The notes under the pieces: model-generated | Told to the model about the DNA's origin: nothing | Databases searched by the model: none | Seen by the model: only the letters and a program-made list of their open reading frames with translations | Shown here: piece by piece, positions 10,442 to 22,229 of the stretch | How the letters are laid out: the number at the start of each line of letters is the position of its first letter | Numbering within the stretch: position 1 is the first letter of the stretch | NCBI GenBank assembly: GCA_949128115.1 | Contig: OX421968.1 | Location: 5,704,001-5,768,000, forward strand | Direction: 5' to 3' | From: Anaspis maculata | Taxonomy: Eukaryota; Arthropoda; Insecta; Coleoptera; Scraptiidae | DNA length: 64,000 nucleotides | Translations under genes and position numbers: made by a program

Positions 10442-12889
10442 GCGCTGAACACCAACCATGCTCGGGTTGCATCCTACAGACCAATAAGTCTCCTTTCATC
10501 CCTGTCGAAAGTGTTCGAGAAGCTATTTCTTAAGCGATTGAAGCCAGTTCTAGACAAAAATTAATTCATACCACAACACCAGTTTGGATTTAGAAAGAAA
10601 CACGGGACGATTGAACAAGTACATAGAGTTGTCAAGAAAATAAATGAAGATTTCGAAAGAAAACGGTTCTGTTCCGCCGCCTTTCTGGATATCAGTCAAG
10701 CATTCGATAGAGTATGGCACAAAGGCCTGCTTTACAAACTAAAAAATCGGTTGTGTCACTCCAAAACTTCCCCGACTAGTATCCAGGAACCTATGGAAAT
10801 TTTTGTTCGAAACGTCCCTTCGGGTGGGAACGAGGGTGGGAAGTTGGAATTACAGAAAAAGATTGAAAATAATTTGGAGAAAATCATTTTCAGCCGGAAA
10901 ACTCCCGGGAAATTTGAAAAAGTTTTTGGAAAATGTTCAAGAACCAGTTACCTCTTGTTTAGGTGAAAATGGTTAAAATCGGTCCACGGAATAAAAAGTT
11001 GGAAAATTTGCAGTTTTTCCAGAGAGGAAAACTCGGCAACTGTTGATCCGATTTCGAAAATTTTTCCTCCAAAAATTAGCTCAATCTTTCCTCCAACTTT
11101 TATTTACAGCATGTCTGCACCTAAAATTAATATTTCGTGGGGCCTACCGCATGTAGAAGTTTGCATTGCGTTTTTCTCAAATTCACGGAATGTGCAAATT
11201 TCATTTTGAAAAAATTACAGTCGGAAAACCGAAACCGTGTCAACTTTGAAAATAGACCTGCACGACGCTCAATACAATCTACTTTCGATATCAGTTGAAA
11301 TTTCCAAAAAAAAGTCGATCCCCGAGCAGGAATAAATTTTTGAGTGGAGTCCTGCTACAAAAGTGAGTCGTGCTGGTCGAAACACCGGCGAGAGCCCCTC
11401 CTGAGTGGCAACGGCCAGGAGAAATTTTGAAAATTCATTACGCCCAACTGGAGAATGGTGGGAAACTGCAACTGCGGCCTCAATTTGACTTTTTTGTTGT
11501 GTTGCTTCCTGCCAAATCTGGTTCCAATCCATTGGATAGATTTTGAATAATTAATTGGTAAAGTTTTGAACTTTAACATTTTTTATTATTTGACAGATGA
11601 CAGATAGGGCAATGTTTCCAACTGTTCTGAATACAGTTTTTCAAGGGCTTTCAAATGACATATTGCAAGTTGAGTTCCGTGAGATATAGCTTCTGACATT
11701 TGATGATAGTGACAGTTGGGTTTGACAGATGACAGCCAAAAACTAATGGGCTCTTTTCAGGAAACAATCATGTTTGTATACCAAATATCAAGTCGATCCA
11801 GTCAACGTTACGGCAGTTATCGTGGAAGATCACAGACAGATACACACACATACACACACACAGACAGACATCATTCTGAAAATGGTCTTAATCGTCTTGG
11901 GGGACCTCAAAACGGATATATCCGGTGAAATCTCAAAACTTTTTTTTGCACGATTACAATACTTCCCCTTACATGTTGGTGGGGGGTCGGGGAAGTAAAA
12001 TGCATCTACCTCACACATTCTACGAAGTGTTGAAGTCTTATCTGATAGAGAGGCAGTTCTTCGTGCAACAGCATGAGGAATACAGCAAGCCTTATGATGT
12101 TAAGTCAGGGGTACCACAGGGGAGCGTTTTGGGACCAGTACTACTCTATCTCCTCTTTACTGCGGACTTGCCACTTACCCGAACAGCGATGACAGCCACA
12201 TATACAGACGACACTGCGGTTCTCGCTTCCCACGTCGATTCATCTATTGCCTCAAAACTTCTCCAAAACAATCTCAACAAAATCCAAGAATGGCTAACAA
12301 AATGGCGGCTGCGAGTCAATGAGAAAAAATCGGTCCACGTTACATTCACAATGCGTAGAGAGACTTGTCCACCTGTGTCAATGAACAATCAAAAACTACC
12401 TCAAGCTGAAGAAGCAAGATACCTAGGCATGCATCTAGACAGACGCTTAACGTGGCGAAAACACATCTTTACGAAGAGGAAGCAGCTCGGGCTAAAACTA
12501 AGAAAACTGTATTGGATGATCGGTCGAAGATCCCAACTATCCCTTGACAACAAACTTCTAGTTCATAAAGCCATTTTGAAACCAGTTTGGACATATGGAA
12601 TACAATTGTGGGGGACGGCCTGCAGCTCTAATCTCGACATACGCCAACGTTTCCAGAACAAGGTCCTGCGCGCAGTAGTTGATGCCCCGTGGTATGTTCC
12701 AAATTCCATCATCGAGAAAGATCTACAGATTCCCTCAGTCAGAGACAGTTTGCCCGATACAGTGAAAAATACTGCGAAAGATTAAGTGAACACCCAAACA
12801 GACTCGCGAGTGATTTGTGGAATAACTATGGTGAAGTGCATAGACTTAAACGTTTCAAACCTAACGACTTACCCACCTGTTTTGACTAA
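10442..12889 (+). pseudogene. Jockey-type non-LTR retrotransposon reverse transcriptase, split and frameshifted
   Basis: Two collinear pieces (10442-10746 and 11997-12889) form one reverse transcriptase. The first holds YRPISLLSSLSKVFEKL, an in-frame stop, QFGFRKKHGT and the AFLDISQAFDRVWH block with the first catalytic Asp. The second starts near KMHLPHTFYEVLKSYL and carries SGVPQGSVLGPVL, a YTDD catalytic box (usually YADD), WRLRVNEKKS and the downstream thumb region. A frameshift near 12755 moves the reading frame to YCERLSEHPNRLASDL, which ends at a stop at 12889. The 5' part (ORF1, endonuclease) is missing. A family X element sits between the pieces. It acted in retrotransposition; it is inactive now. 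Confidence 0.88.
10749..12000 (+). mobile_element. Family X element, fullest copy, inserted in the Jockey LINE
   Basis: About 1.25 kb, starting near GTGTCACTCCAAAACTTCCC and ending GGTCGGGGAAGTAAAA. The terminal inverted repeat core is ACTTCCCCGAC with its complement GTCGGGGAAGT. Landmarks are TAGTATCCAGGAACCTATGG near the start, GTCGATCCCCGAGCAGGA in the middle, and a CACACA/CAGACA run (11838-11870) near the end. AAAAT is present on both sides (10743-10747 and 11997-12001) and could be a target duplication, but the A-run makes this uncertain. There is no transposase, and I do not recognise the superfamily. Confidence 0.7.
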
Positions 12890-13105
12890 GGTGTAAATTA
12901 AATTCCATGTTGTCATACAATTACATAAAACGGTAAAGGAGAACCTTCTCAATGGAGAAGCATCTCGCAAGATATTTAATTTTATTTCAGTTTTTTTTAG
13001 TTATTTATTTATTCATCAAATGAAGTACTTATTGTTCTAGAAAATGCAGGACAGATTGTACAGAATCATGGGTTCAATAAAAATAAAATTCAAAAAATAT
13101 TTTTT
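12890..13105 (+). other. Jockey LINE 3' untranslated region and tail
   Basis: AT-rich sequence follows the LINE stop codon and ends in AATAAAAATAAAATTC (about 13076-13091) before a T-rich run. This fits the 3' UTR and A-rich tail of a non-LTR element. Confidence 0.5.
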
Positions 13106-14029
13106 TTCCTGCTTGTAGTTTTGGAATTAGTGATCGAACGTCGATGGGACGAAAGCCATAAAGCTGGGGGATCCCAAGAGTATATCTAAAAATTAAATGT
13201 GATATAAAACGATGTTTAGTGCATGTTTGCCTTTGACAACGCCTAGGCTTTCACACGAAATCACTTTGTCCAAGTTCCCGGCCCGCCGCGCCGTCATGCA
13301 TTATCATCAGAGCATTATCGTCCGTGATCCTTGGTTGCCCTGGCTTATACGAGGAGGTTTCGACAAGGCAAGTGCCCTTATGCACTCTGTCCGCTTACTC
13401 GACCAAATATGCGAATTTTATTAAATTTTATTTCAACGTGTTCCCGATTGAGCCATCTTATTAAGATATAAATATCACCCTCGCAATGTTCGAACCCATT
13501 CCGAGTTCCCGGAATAATTTACATATAGATATTTAGCCCGGCCAGCGCACTTCACTACCACAAATTTTCCCGGCGACTGCCAGTGATTTAGATCTCGTTT
13601 TCATTACCTTTTTATATTTTTATACCATAGTTTTAGAATGGCCCTATAAGTAAAAAATCTCCATTCATACTTCTTCAGACTTCTCTGTGTCCGGGCGATG
13701 GAGAACACTAAAATAATTTATTATTTTTTTCTAAAGCTTTTCTCAAAATATTATTCGATGGCTCTACGTATACAAAATCGTGATCAAGGATGGGGTTGAG
13801 CTGGTGAAATAAGGCGTTGCGGGATCAATCCCAGCAGGCTCATTCCTTGACAGAAATTTACCATTCAGGTATCTTTCAAAAGTTAAGTATCACAGAAATT
13901 TTTCAAACACTTTTCATTAGGACTATCTGTTGAATTATCTAGATAATTACGCCGTTATCTATTATCTTTATCTTGATAATCAATTGCAGAATTATCTTTA
14001 TCTCATATTTAGATAACATTTTTTAGAAT
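13106..14029. other. Mostly featureless; holds one arm of a TTAA-type MITE
   Basis: The stretch 13788-13885 aligns with the left arm of the MITE at 40680-41001 (GGTGAAATAAGGCGTTGCG, then TCATTCCTTGAC, then ACCATT). Its second arm is absent. The rest, including a 70-codon open frame at 13212-13424, has no recognisable content. Confidence 0.5.
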
Positions 14030-14262
14030 TATACAGATGTCTCATGAAGTAACCGACATAGCTTGAGGGTAGATGTAATTTTTCGAGAAAAGAATCTGCA
14101 TTCGAAATTCTCCTGATGTCCTCAGGAGGTGAATCACTCCTCCTGGTGATTTATGTGTTCAACCGAAAACTTTGATTGGCTACATCTCACGAATAGAATA
14201 GAATCGATTGAAATTTTGCAAGTATATTCTAACAACACCAAGGGCCTTTGTAGTGCCCTATT
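14030..14262 (+). mobile_element. Degenerate end of the 2476-6124 element family
   Basis: The order of blocks matches 2481-2730: TCATGAAGTAACCGACATAGCTT, GGTGATTTATGT, AAAACTTTGATTGG and AATCGATTGAAATTTTGC. Many substitutions and gaps separate the two. The remainder of the element is missing. Confidence 0.6.
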
Positions 14263-14420
14263 CATTTATGAACATTTCTGATCATACGGTATGTGGTCAT
14301 CATCAGACAACATAACAGTGTCATGAGATAGAGATTCGTTATTGTAGCATTATACGAGCCCGTCCCACATCACGTTGGCCCAGATGCTGAAACTTCACTT
14401 GACTTATAAAAAAATATATA

Positions 14421-15003
14421 TACAGGGTGTTTCAGGGATGATAGCAAAAAATTCAACTGTGGGTAGATCTCGTCAAAATATGACGAAAACCTATATACAT
14501 TTGCAAAGTTCGGCCTAATAACGAAGATACAGCCCTGTAAAGTTCACTTTTTTCGGATTTCAAAAATTTGTAACTCGGCAACGTTTCGACAAATTTAGCT
14601 TGATTTCAGCATAAACTGGTTTGTCATAATTATCTATCAACCTGCCAAATTTGGGAAGAATCCAACCAGTGGGGTAGGAGTTATGAGGGTCAAGAAATTA
14701 GAAGCATCCGAAGGAAAGTTGACTTAAGGTGACTCCTCATAACTTCTACGCCTTTGATTGGATTTTCTCAAAATTTTGCAGGTTGATAGATAATTATGAC
14801 AAACCAGCTTATGGTAAATTGAAGCTAAATTTGTCGAAACGTTCCTGAGTTACAAATTTTTAAAATCCGAAAAAAGTGAACTTTGGAGGTCTGTATCTTC
14901 GTCATTAGGCCGAACTTTGCGAAATGGTATATAGGTTTTCGTCATATTTTGACGAGATCTACCCACAGTTGAATTTTTTGCTATCATCCTTGAAACACCC
15001 TGT
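14421..15003. mobile_element. Foldback element, ~580 bp
   Basis: Starts TACAGGGTGTTTCAGGGATG and ends with TTGAAACACCCTGT. Arms of about 250 bp (through GTGGGTAGATCTCGTCAAAA and the ATACAGCCCTGTAAAGTTCAC block) pair across a short centre. It sits next to an AT run on the left and a second TACAGGGTG terminus on the right. No open frame. Confidence 0.8.
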
Positions 15004-15004
15004 C

Positions 15005-15300
15005 TACAGGGTGCCCTGGAGTTCAAGTGCGGAAACTTGTCAATCGATAAAGAATAAAAAAAATAAGTAGACTGATCCTAAAAAAAACATATTTCGGAAA
15101 AGTAAATAATCGGAGATACAGCCCTTCGAATTTGGGTTAGAAAATCGATTTTTTATCATAACTTTGAAACTGCTCTACCGATTTTGCTTAATTCAAGATA
15201 AGACATTTCTGACATAACCTATTATATACTATGCCTAGAAACCGAGTTAGCTAGGAAAAACCATTGGGGGGGAGGAGATCCATTTTATCACCCCAACTTC
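15005..15300 (+). mobile_element. One-ended foldback relic
   Basis: Starts TACAGGGTGCCCTGGAG directly after the previous element and carries an ATCGGAGATACAGCCCTTCG block like that of its neighbour. No matching right end is present in the window. Confidence 0.45.
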
Positions 15301-18300
15301 TCTACTCGGCTGGCGTTGGAGATTTAATCCTAGAATAGTATATTCAAAAGTACTAACATGATTGTAGTGAGCATGAAAAAAAAAACAATATTCAAAATAT
15401 TTCTAGAAATTGCATTTTTACTGTTGGGCAAACTGACGTCGGACGAGGCTCGCAGTTCTACAATAAAACTATTGTTTGTCCATCTATAACAGTAGCTCAA
15501 ATAAGATAATAAGTATGTTTGTTTACATTCTCTTTGGACCTGCTCTACCACGAATTGATTTGATGAATGACTTTGACTATGCGAGATGTCTAAAAAATGA
15601 CAATAATTTACGACTAAGATGAATTATTCAGAGTAAATGGGTCGAGGGCATGAAAAATTTACTTGGCTTCGCACACCCCTAATTTGGTTGTTGTCGGAGT
15701 CCTGTCAAAATAACGAGTACATCCCTAACAGTGTCGCTGGAAATTATTTAGGTCCTTTGGAACAGAGCCCTTGAAGATGGAAACTTCTCCAATCTTGCGG
15801 GGGTGTGTGCGAGACGCGTATGCATGAAGCCTCTGCACTTCTGGCTGAATGTACCCGAATAAAGTATTCTGCTAATTGACTAGACCCGTATGCGGACGTG
15901 TCCTATCCAGGATGATTTTTTGTATACTTAGCAAATCCGAAGGTTCAAGACACAACCAGACTTGGTAACTTTCAAAACGAATATGCCTCTGGAATTTAAC
16001 GTACAAAATCTCATGCACTCGGAAAGCTTCGGCCCTGGGCTTAATCCGCGCAGAGGGTGGGTCGCTGGTTATGAAGGGAATTCGGCGTTATGGATTAGTA
16101 TTAATACTAATTGGCTATTGTTGATAAACGCCCATAAAACGATAATGACATGAAACGTCACATCTATTTATTATCGTTTGCCCAGATGGCAAGCGACCGC
16201 CAGAAGGTGTTCTGCTGTAAATATTAGGGCTGTACATGTATAATGCAATATTTCCCATGCTCGCAGCGCGCATGAAATAGTGAAACAGGATGTGGTGGTG
16301 ATGCGGCAATGCGCACCATCAGGTGCCGACCGAGAGTTACAATTGCGATGTGCTTACACTGCTGATGTTAGATAAATTCAAAATTAGACGACTGAACGCA
16401 CAAAACAATCAAATTAACTGGAAGATGCAATATCCAGCTAAATCAGATGTTTGCCCTCCAGTATCGCAAGGAAGGCTCAAAGTGCAAGCCGTCTTCCCAT
16501 TATTTGTTTCTAGCACTCTAGTGATGTGGCGTTTCAAATTTCAATTCCACAACAACTGTTACTTTTTATCTATCAGTGATAGAACCGCGGTGTCGTATCC
16601 TGGTGTGCATCTCCTCTTCAGGTCGACTGTGCTTTGAATGCTGTTTTGACGACTTTTGCATACAGGTAATAACACGATATCAGTGTAGGTTCACCGGCCC
16701 ACAAAAGAAAATACATATAGACGCATGCAATGTTCCTTTACAATTTCTTGGGGGTAATTTCACGTTTACGTCTTTCTAGATAAAAAAAAATCTATGTTTG
16801 GACGATTTTTGAAGTAACAATATATAGCTATCTAGTATAGTTTGTAAGATAAAAATATTATCAATTATTTGTTAATGTAGGTGTACATAGGTACATGTAC
16901 ACACTACGTAGATGTAGTGAAAAATTCCGGGCCGGGTATGTTTGATTAAAAATGTTCAAGAATGACGGTATAGAGCTTTTGTGTTTATATGTACATCTAA
17001 TGGAGTATAAAGTATCTGGTACCGCCCTGGCAACACTCCGAGCGACAGTAAATTAGAGAAGGTAGTAAACGTTTAGGCCTCTCGGGCAAGACGTGAAGCA
17101 TTGTCGATTGCAGCAGGTGTTATTGTTGTCACTATAAATTATTGGCACAACTTTACCTGCTCATAATGCCCCCGCTTCCGCAATTATGTAAATTCACTAC
17201 CCGGACTAATTACACGATCAACAATATGGGCTCCTTACACTTGAACCAAATCAATAACAAAAATTACCAGTAGATATTTGGGAAAACGTTCATTATATTA
17301 AACGGACATTTCCGAACTTGATACGCCCTTACTATAAATCTGGGGCTCCCTTTCCGCGCTTCTGCCTCTTTCGTGCATTTCCGTTTAAATATGGATGTTT
17401 AATTCTCTCTTCCAAAGTAGATTCCTACGTGCCTATGTTACTTTATTCACTTTGGAACCAACTTCACAACTTCTTGGTGAAGAAATGTATTTTGCATTTT
17501 TTCTTATAGTTTTCTGTGCGACACTCATGTTCAGGCTTCGAGTTTTGATCATTGATGATAACATATACTTCAATTGGCACCTATTATTATAGACCTACTG
17601 AGCTCACTACGTATCAATGTATACCTACCTATAATGCGTATACCTACTACCTATAACTAAAGTTTCAAGACTTCTGGCGAAGTAGACGTACTCCTTCCTA
17701 TACGTATACCTAAGGAAGATTCTCACTTGGTTTCGGTTTTATAATATAGTCTAGTGAGATCTATAATCTAGTTATTAAATTAATAAACTTTACCTTTGAT
17801 AGTGGTTTAACAAAGATCAAAGCCGGCTTGAATGCCAAACGGGAGCGCCTTTTGATTTCAATAGCTCCATGAATATTTCTGGCTGCTACCTACTCGTACT
17901 ACAGTTATCGTTTCATGTCACATAGTTGCCGTTTGCACAAGCATATCTCTTATAATCGTAATAAAGGTGTTTACATGTTAATGGAGGAGGGCTGTGAGAT
18001 GTTGAATTATTATACATATTATAGCAGTATCTACGTATGGTAATTTCGCGGTCACAAGTTTCCATATCTGCTCACGTTTGAAGCTGCAGCTTCAAAAATA
18101 TACTGACAATCTAATTTGATCACCCCGTTAGAAATACATGAGCAAACATACCTACTGCCTGTTTCAGAGATACCTACTGCGTGCTAAACCTCAAGAGAAA
18201 GTGGTAGGCACTTCTCATACAAATTAGCAGCTCTGACTTGGGTGATTTTTGTTTCTAAAATGCTCCTCAAACAAGATACAAGCTTTCCAAGTAGGTGCAA

Positions 18301-18622
18301 AGTGAAACCGAGTTTTCTTAAGGCTCAATTTCGCGTCCGACTTGCAATTGACACAAAGTTGCCCCGTCAAACATAAAAAAAATGTGTCACACTTTGGCAC
18401 CCTACCCCCGGCCCGACTCTAGACCAGACCTGAAACATATTTGTGTGCCAAAACAAGGGCCAAAATTGAAGTAAAACCTTCCCCGCATTTGGCTGAGATT
18501 TGGAGCTCCCGATTAATGTAATGTGAAATCAAAATTTGACGTTTTTACTTGAAATTGAGCCCTTCGTTATTTTGTACAAGAACGATTCAAGCTAGATGAA
18601 CTTGGCGTATAATCATACTAGC
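15301..18622. other. No recognisable gene or element
   Basis: AT-rich DNA with low-complexity TACCTA-type stretches near 17610-17720. Several open frames of 60-104 codons (for example 16323-16637) show no motif, signal peptide or splice context that I can support. Confidence 0.5.
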
Positions 18623-18833
18623 AATACATTTTTCTCACTACTAGCTGTGAAGTAGGCCGTTATTGACCTGTTTAGAGGTCGTGAAGTGATTTTTTACAAC
18701 CAGTAGGCTGACTGTCACATTATTAACCGCCTGTCACTATTTATAACCTCCTGTCACATTTTTAACCTCCTGTCAGTCCTGTCACATTCCATATTCTTGA
18801 AAAAATTTTACAAATCAGGATTTAATGTTTGTT
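18623..18833 (+). repeat. CACTACTAGCTGTGAAG direct repeat and CCTGTCAC tandem repeat
   Basis: The block CACTACTAGCTGTGAAG..GACCTGTTTAGAGGTCGTGAAGTG occurs at 18638-18715 and again at 19802-19880, flanking MITE Y copy 1; a shorter relative is at 25521-25560. Between 18723 and 18790 the phrase AACC(T/G)CCTGTCAC repeats about four times. Confidence 0.6.
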
Positions 18834-18924
18834 AGTAGTGAGAAAAATAGTATATAAACCACGGTTGTGAACGCTGTTATAGCTTTGGCGCCTTATATCC
18901 CTCAGCTGCGCTTCGGGATTTAAA

Positions 18925-19740
18925 GGCAGCAGTCACACTGAGCCACCCACCACCACCCACTACCATCAACCAAAAATCAAACGCACGCAATGTAATGATG
19001 GTGGTCACACTGCAGCCACCTCTTACCACCGCCCAGTGACCACCGGTGGCCATGTGATTGAAATTTCCAAAGTGGTGGTCAGTGGTCGATGGTTAACAAT
19101 ACGCATCTTGATGCGCATGCAGAACAAACATTTTGTGCATACATACAACATACAATGTGTATGTCCCGAAGTGAACAAAGGTTTCACTTTTGTCACTAAC
19201 AAATTGTAACATTTCTTGTTCATACGGTAATAACTGTAAAATTGTTCTTCATCATCAACAAGCTGCGGCACTAATTGATGAAATTCTCCTAGTTGTTCTC
19301 TATCGAGAAACATTTGACGCACCCACATGTTCCGGCGTTTTTTACGGATTTTTTTCGAGATGTGGTATAAAGCTACAACTTCGTCGGTATCTGAGTCATC
19401 AGACGAAATCATTGCAATCAGAGAAATTGTCAATCTTGTCATGAGCTGGGCCGCTATTCTTGAATCGTGTGAGAAAAGTCCCTGGGAGTATGAAATACAT
19501 TCCGCAGTACACTGATGTAGCGAATGTTGCCTAAAATCGTGTTTTTTAGGCAACTTTCGCTACAGAATTGTAGTACGGATTATATAAAACAGGATTATGT
19601 CAAATTCAGGAGGGGGACACGGTGGTTGACGGTGGACGATGGACGGTGGCTCAGTGAGACCAGGGCGGATTATTTTGCTTGGTGGTAGTGGGTGGTGGTG
19701 GGTGGTAGTGGGTGGTGATGGCTCCAGTGTGACTGCTGCC
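18925..19740. mobile_element. PIF/Harbinger derivative, 816 bp
   Basis: The ends are GGCAGCAGTCACACTG and CAGTGTGACTGCTGCC, an exact 16-bp inverted repeat. Weaker pairing continues through the CCACCACCCACTACC and GGTAGTGGGTGGTG blocks. AAA flanks both sides (18922-18924 and 19741-19743); 3-bp duplications are typical of PIF/Harbinger. The interrupted MITE gives the empty site (TTTAAACAGG), matching TTTAAACGG and CTAAACTGG in the other two Y copies. The element keeps a fragment of a Harbinger transposase on the minus strand. Confidence 0.82.
19023..19553 (-). pseudogene. HARBI1-like (PIF/Harbinger) transposase N-terminal fragment
   Basis: An open frame of 176 codons. The first third is unremarkable. 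Residues about 53-70 are acidic then basic (SSDDSDTDEV, then KKIRKKRRN). They are followed by MWVRQMFLDREQLGEFHQLV, DEEQFYSYYRMN and FNLLV-type residues (YNLLVTKV). A basic patch, then W-V-R, then a 'Q-L-x-x-E-x-Y-x-x-(F/Y)-x-R-M' spacing is the usual start of Harbinger nucleases (compare HARBI1). Homology ends near residue 135, and the DDE catalytic part is absent. The tail to residue 176 reads into the element's terminal repeat. It lies wholly inside 18925-19740, so it is an internally deleted transposon gene rather than a host gene. Confidence 0.7.
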
Positions 19741-19808
19741 AAACAGGCGCCGCAGCTATAACAGCGTCCTTCACAACCTTGGTATATAATATACTATTTT
19801 TCACTACT

Positions 19809-20552
19809 AGCTGTGAAGCATGCCATTGTTGACCTGTTTAGAGGTCGTGAAGTGAAATATCACAACCTGTAGTAAAATCAGATAGGCCGGGCATATTATT
19901 AACCGCTTCGTCCGATTAACGTACCCAATCAAACAGGCCGTGCATATTATCAACCGCTTCGTATGATTGACGTTTGGCGACTTGGCGTTTGAATCTCTCA
20001 AATTTTGGACAACGGCAGCTCATTTACACGAAAAGGTCGGGAAATTATTCGACCGGGTCTTATTTGATGAAGAGCTTGATGTGGTGTACCTGAATTTGGT
20101 CGGTTTTGTGAAAAAGCAGCTAAAGGCCGAATGGTCAGTTGGTCAGTAGGTACAACCTCACATTATCTACTTTTTTGGAATTATTCCCAATTACCTGTGT
20201 TCACTTCTCGATCAGCACACATATCATTTACAATCTGTTATTATTAGAGTATGCAGTCTCAAAAGGGACCAGTTCTTGAAAGTTGCATACGTTTTCATGT
20301 ACGTTTGTCATGTCAAGTCGTTTTTGGTTTTTTATTTTGCTGACAGAAGTCAAAAGTGACCTTATCTGCTGCCTCGCACAATCCGAAAGGTGTCTCGCGA
20401 CCGTCATTCATTGTCATCATCACCCCGGCGAATAGTATTTGAAGTTGAAAACTTGCAAAATTCTCTACTTGGTATTAGGTAATTGAGATCTACAATAAAT
20501 GCAGAGCTTTTTTGTAAAATTTTGGAACTTCACAAATCGGATCTGCTTTGCT
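19809..20552. other. Spacer between Y copies
   Basis: It contains the second CACTACTAGCTGTGAAG block and two short AACCGCTTCGT..TTGACGT repeats (about 19905-19970). An open frame of 60 codons (19967-20149) has no recognised motif. Confidence 0.4.
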
Positions 20553-20700
20553 AGCAGTGAAAAAAATCGTATATAAACCGCGGTTGAGAAGGCTATTATA
20601 GCCTTCGCACGTCTCTCCCTCGCCGCTACGCGGCTCGGGATTTAAACGGTGCTCACGCTGTAATAGCTCACTTCTCAACCTTGGTATATAATATACTAAT
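20553..20700. mobile_element. MITE family Y, copy 2
   Basis: AGCAGTGAAAAAAATCGTAT..AACCGCGGTTGAGAAG at the left and CTTCTCAACCTTGGTATATA at the right, with CTCGCCGCTACGCGGCTCGGG in the middle. Uninterrupted copy of about 148 bp. Confidence 0.75.
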
Positions 20701-22127
20701 TCCTACATGAAGAATTATTTGAAAAAAAAAGTGACAGTTCTGGCAGTGAGGTCTCAACTGCCAGAACATAGTTGTGAAATTATATTATTCACATTAGATA
20801 CACATTTCACACATCCTCAATGCCTGTAATTTTGATCGTTTGCTGCGAAAGATCCTTGATCCTTTCCAATTTTCTCCGAGTTTAGTTATTTTACGCAGCT
20901 TATTACGACTACATTAACCTTTGCACTAAGTTATATCATTGTACTTCAGCTTCATGTTTTGGAATCCCTCACTAAGACCAGTTTTGCAACTATCGTTAAC
21001 ACTAACCGTTTGTATAATTAATAATATTAGGACACGTTCCAGCGTTGGGTCACTGGAGAACAATCCTAATTACGGAACATTCGAATATAGCACATAAGTT
21101 TTAAGAGATGCCGTAAAAGCTTTCAGATTATTATATTATGTGATGTGCAACGCTTGATGTTTCAACGTCCTTTCGTCCCCATTATTTTTCTTTGTAAATT
21201 TGATCAAACGTTTTTGATATATGGTGCACCACTTAGAGTATTGTTCTTTTGTATGCACAAAATCTAGCAGTCGATGTATACAATTTCAAAAGACTTAACT
21301 CCAAAGAAAATATAATGAAAGTGTCAGTTCGAGCACGCCTTTTTCAGTTCTAAATCCTCGCACCCTTGCTTTTTGTACAAATTGATCAATGCCATAAAAT
21401 TTTACTGTTAAGTACCTGAATATTTTTAAGACATTATCGAATAATATAAAAAGTGAAATGTGTTTTACTACATGCAAAATAAATTTCAATTCAACATCCG
21501 AATCGTCCGCATAAACTTTTTGGCATTGGTTCAAAGCTTTTGTGCAGTTTTAAAGCGCGTTAAAGAGATATAAATTGTTTTTTAATGGAGCTCCCATTAG
21601 TTATATGTTGAAATACATTTTAGGAGTGGCGAATATTGTGCATTTTTTACAATATGTTGAATATTTAATTTCAATTTCAGGCCTGGTGCTCAAAAGTAGA
21701 CGGACAAACGTCATCAATAATAATAATAATTATTATTTGAATACCTACAGGCAAGTAATTGGTGGTTATGTAAATACTATTCGATTAAAACAAATAATTA
21801 ACTAATTAACAGCCGCAATTGTAAAATTCGATCATATTTGTTCATTATCACAAACTGAGAAGTGTATGCGCTTATTTTGAGTTTATTCATATTTTATGTA
21901 AGTAATATTCTTGCTTCTCCCAAAAACAAATATTTGTCTTCGAAAAGAGAGGGTGCTGAGATTCCGAATGCATAATTATTCAATTTCAGATTTATATACG
22001 AGCGATATTTGATTTGTAGTTAGTTACATAAGGTTGAGCATACATTTTACTTGCCTATTCTTATTAGTGAGTAATGTATATTCCTGATGATCTTCAACAT
22101 CCCGATGGTACCTGTCTTGACAGAAAC
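20701..22127. other. No recognisable gene or element
   Basis: AT-rich; short AAT/ATT runs near 21717-21735. The open frames at 21295-21534 and 21575-21805 lack motifs. Confidence 0.5.
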
Positions 22128-22229
22128 TAAACTGCTCAACAACTGGAAAGACGGTATCGAAAATTTTGCCCTTTTTCAAAATGACGTAACTTTGGATTGA
22201 CACAACCGATTTTGAATTTGTTTCCACAG

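Larger units (their letters stand above)
18834..19808. mobile_element. MITE family Y, copy 1, split by a Harbinger derivative
   Basis: The outer ends are AGTAGTGAGAAAAATAGTAT and, on the right, ATACTATTTTTCACTACT. The core of family Y is TATATAAACCACGGTTG at the left and CAACCTTGGTATATA at the right, with CTCAGCTGCGCTTCGGGAT in the middle. Removing 18925-19740 restores the order seen in copies 2 (20553-20700) and 3 (25579-25730). Non-coding; superfamily unknown. Confidence 0.75.

Noticed and set aside
13793..13850. tRNA-like box (GGGATCAATCCC)
   Set aside because: The same stretch is the arm of the TTAA-flanked MITE; no A box at the right spacing.
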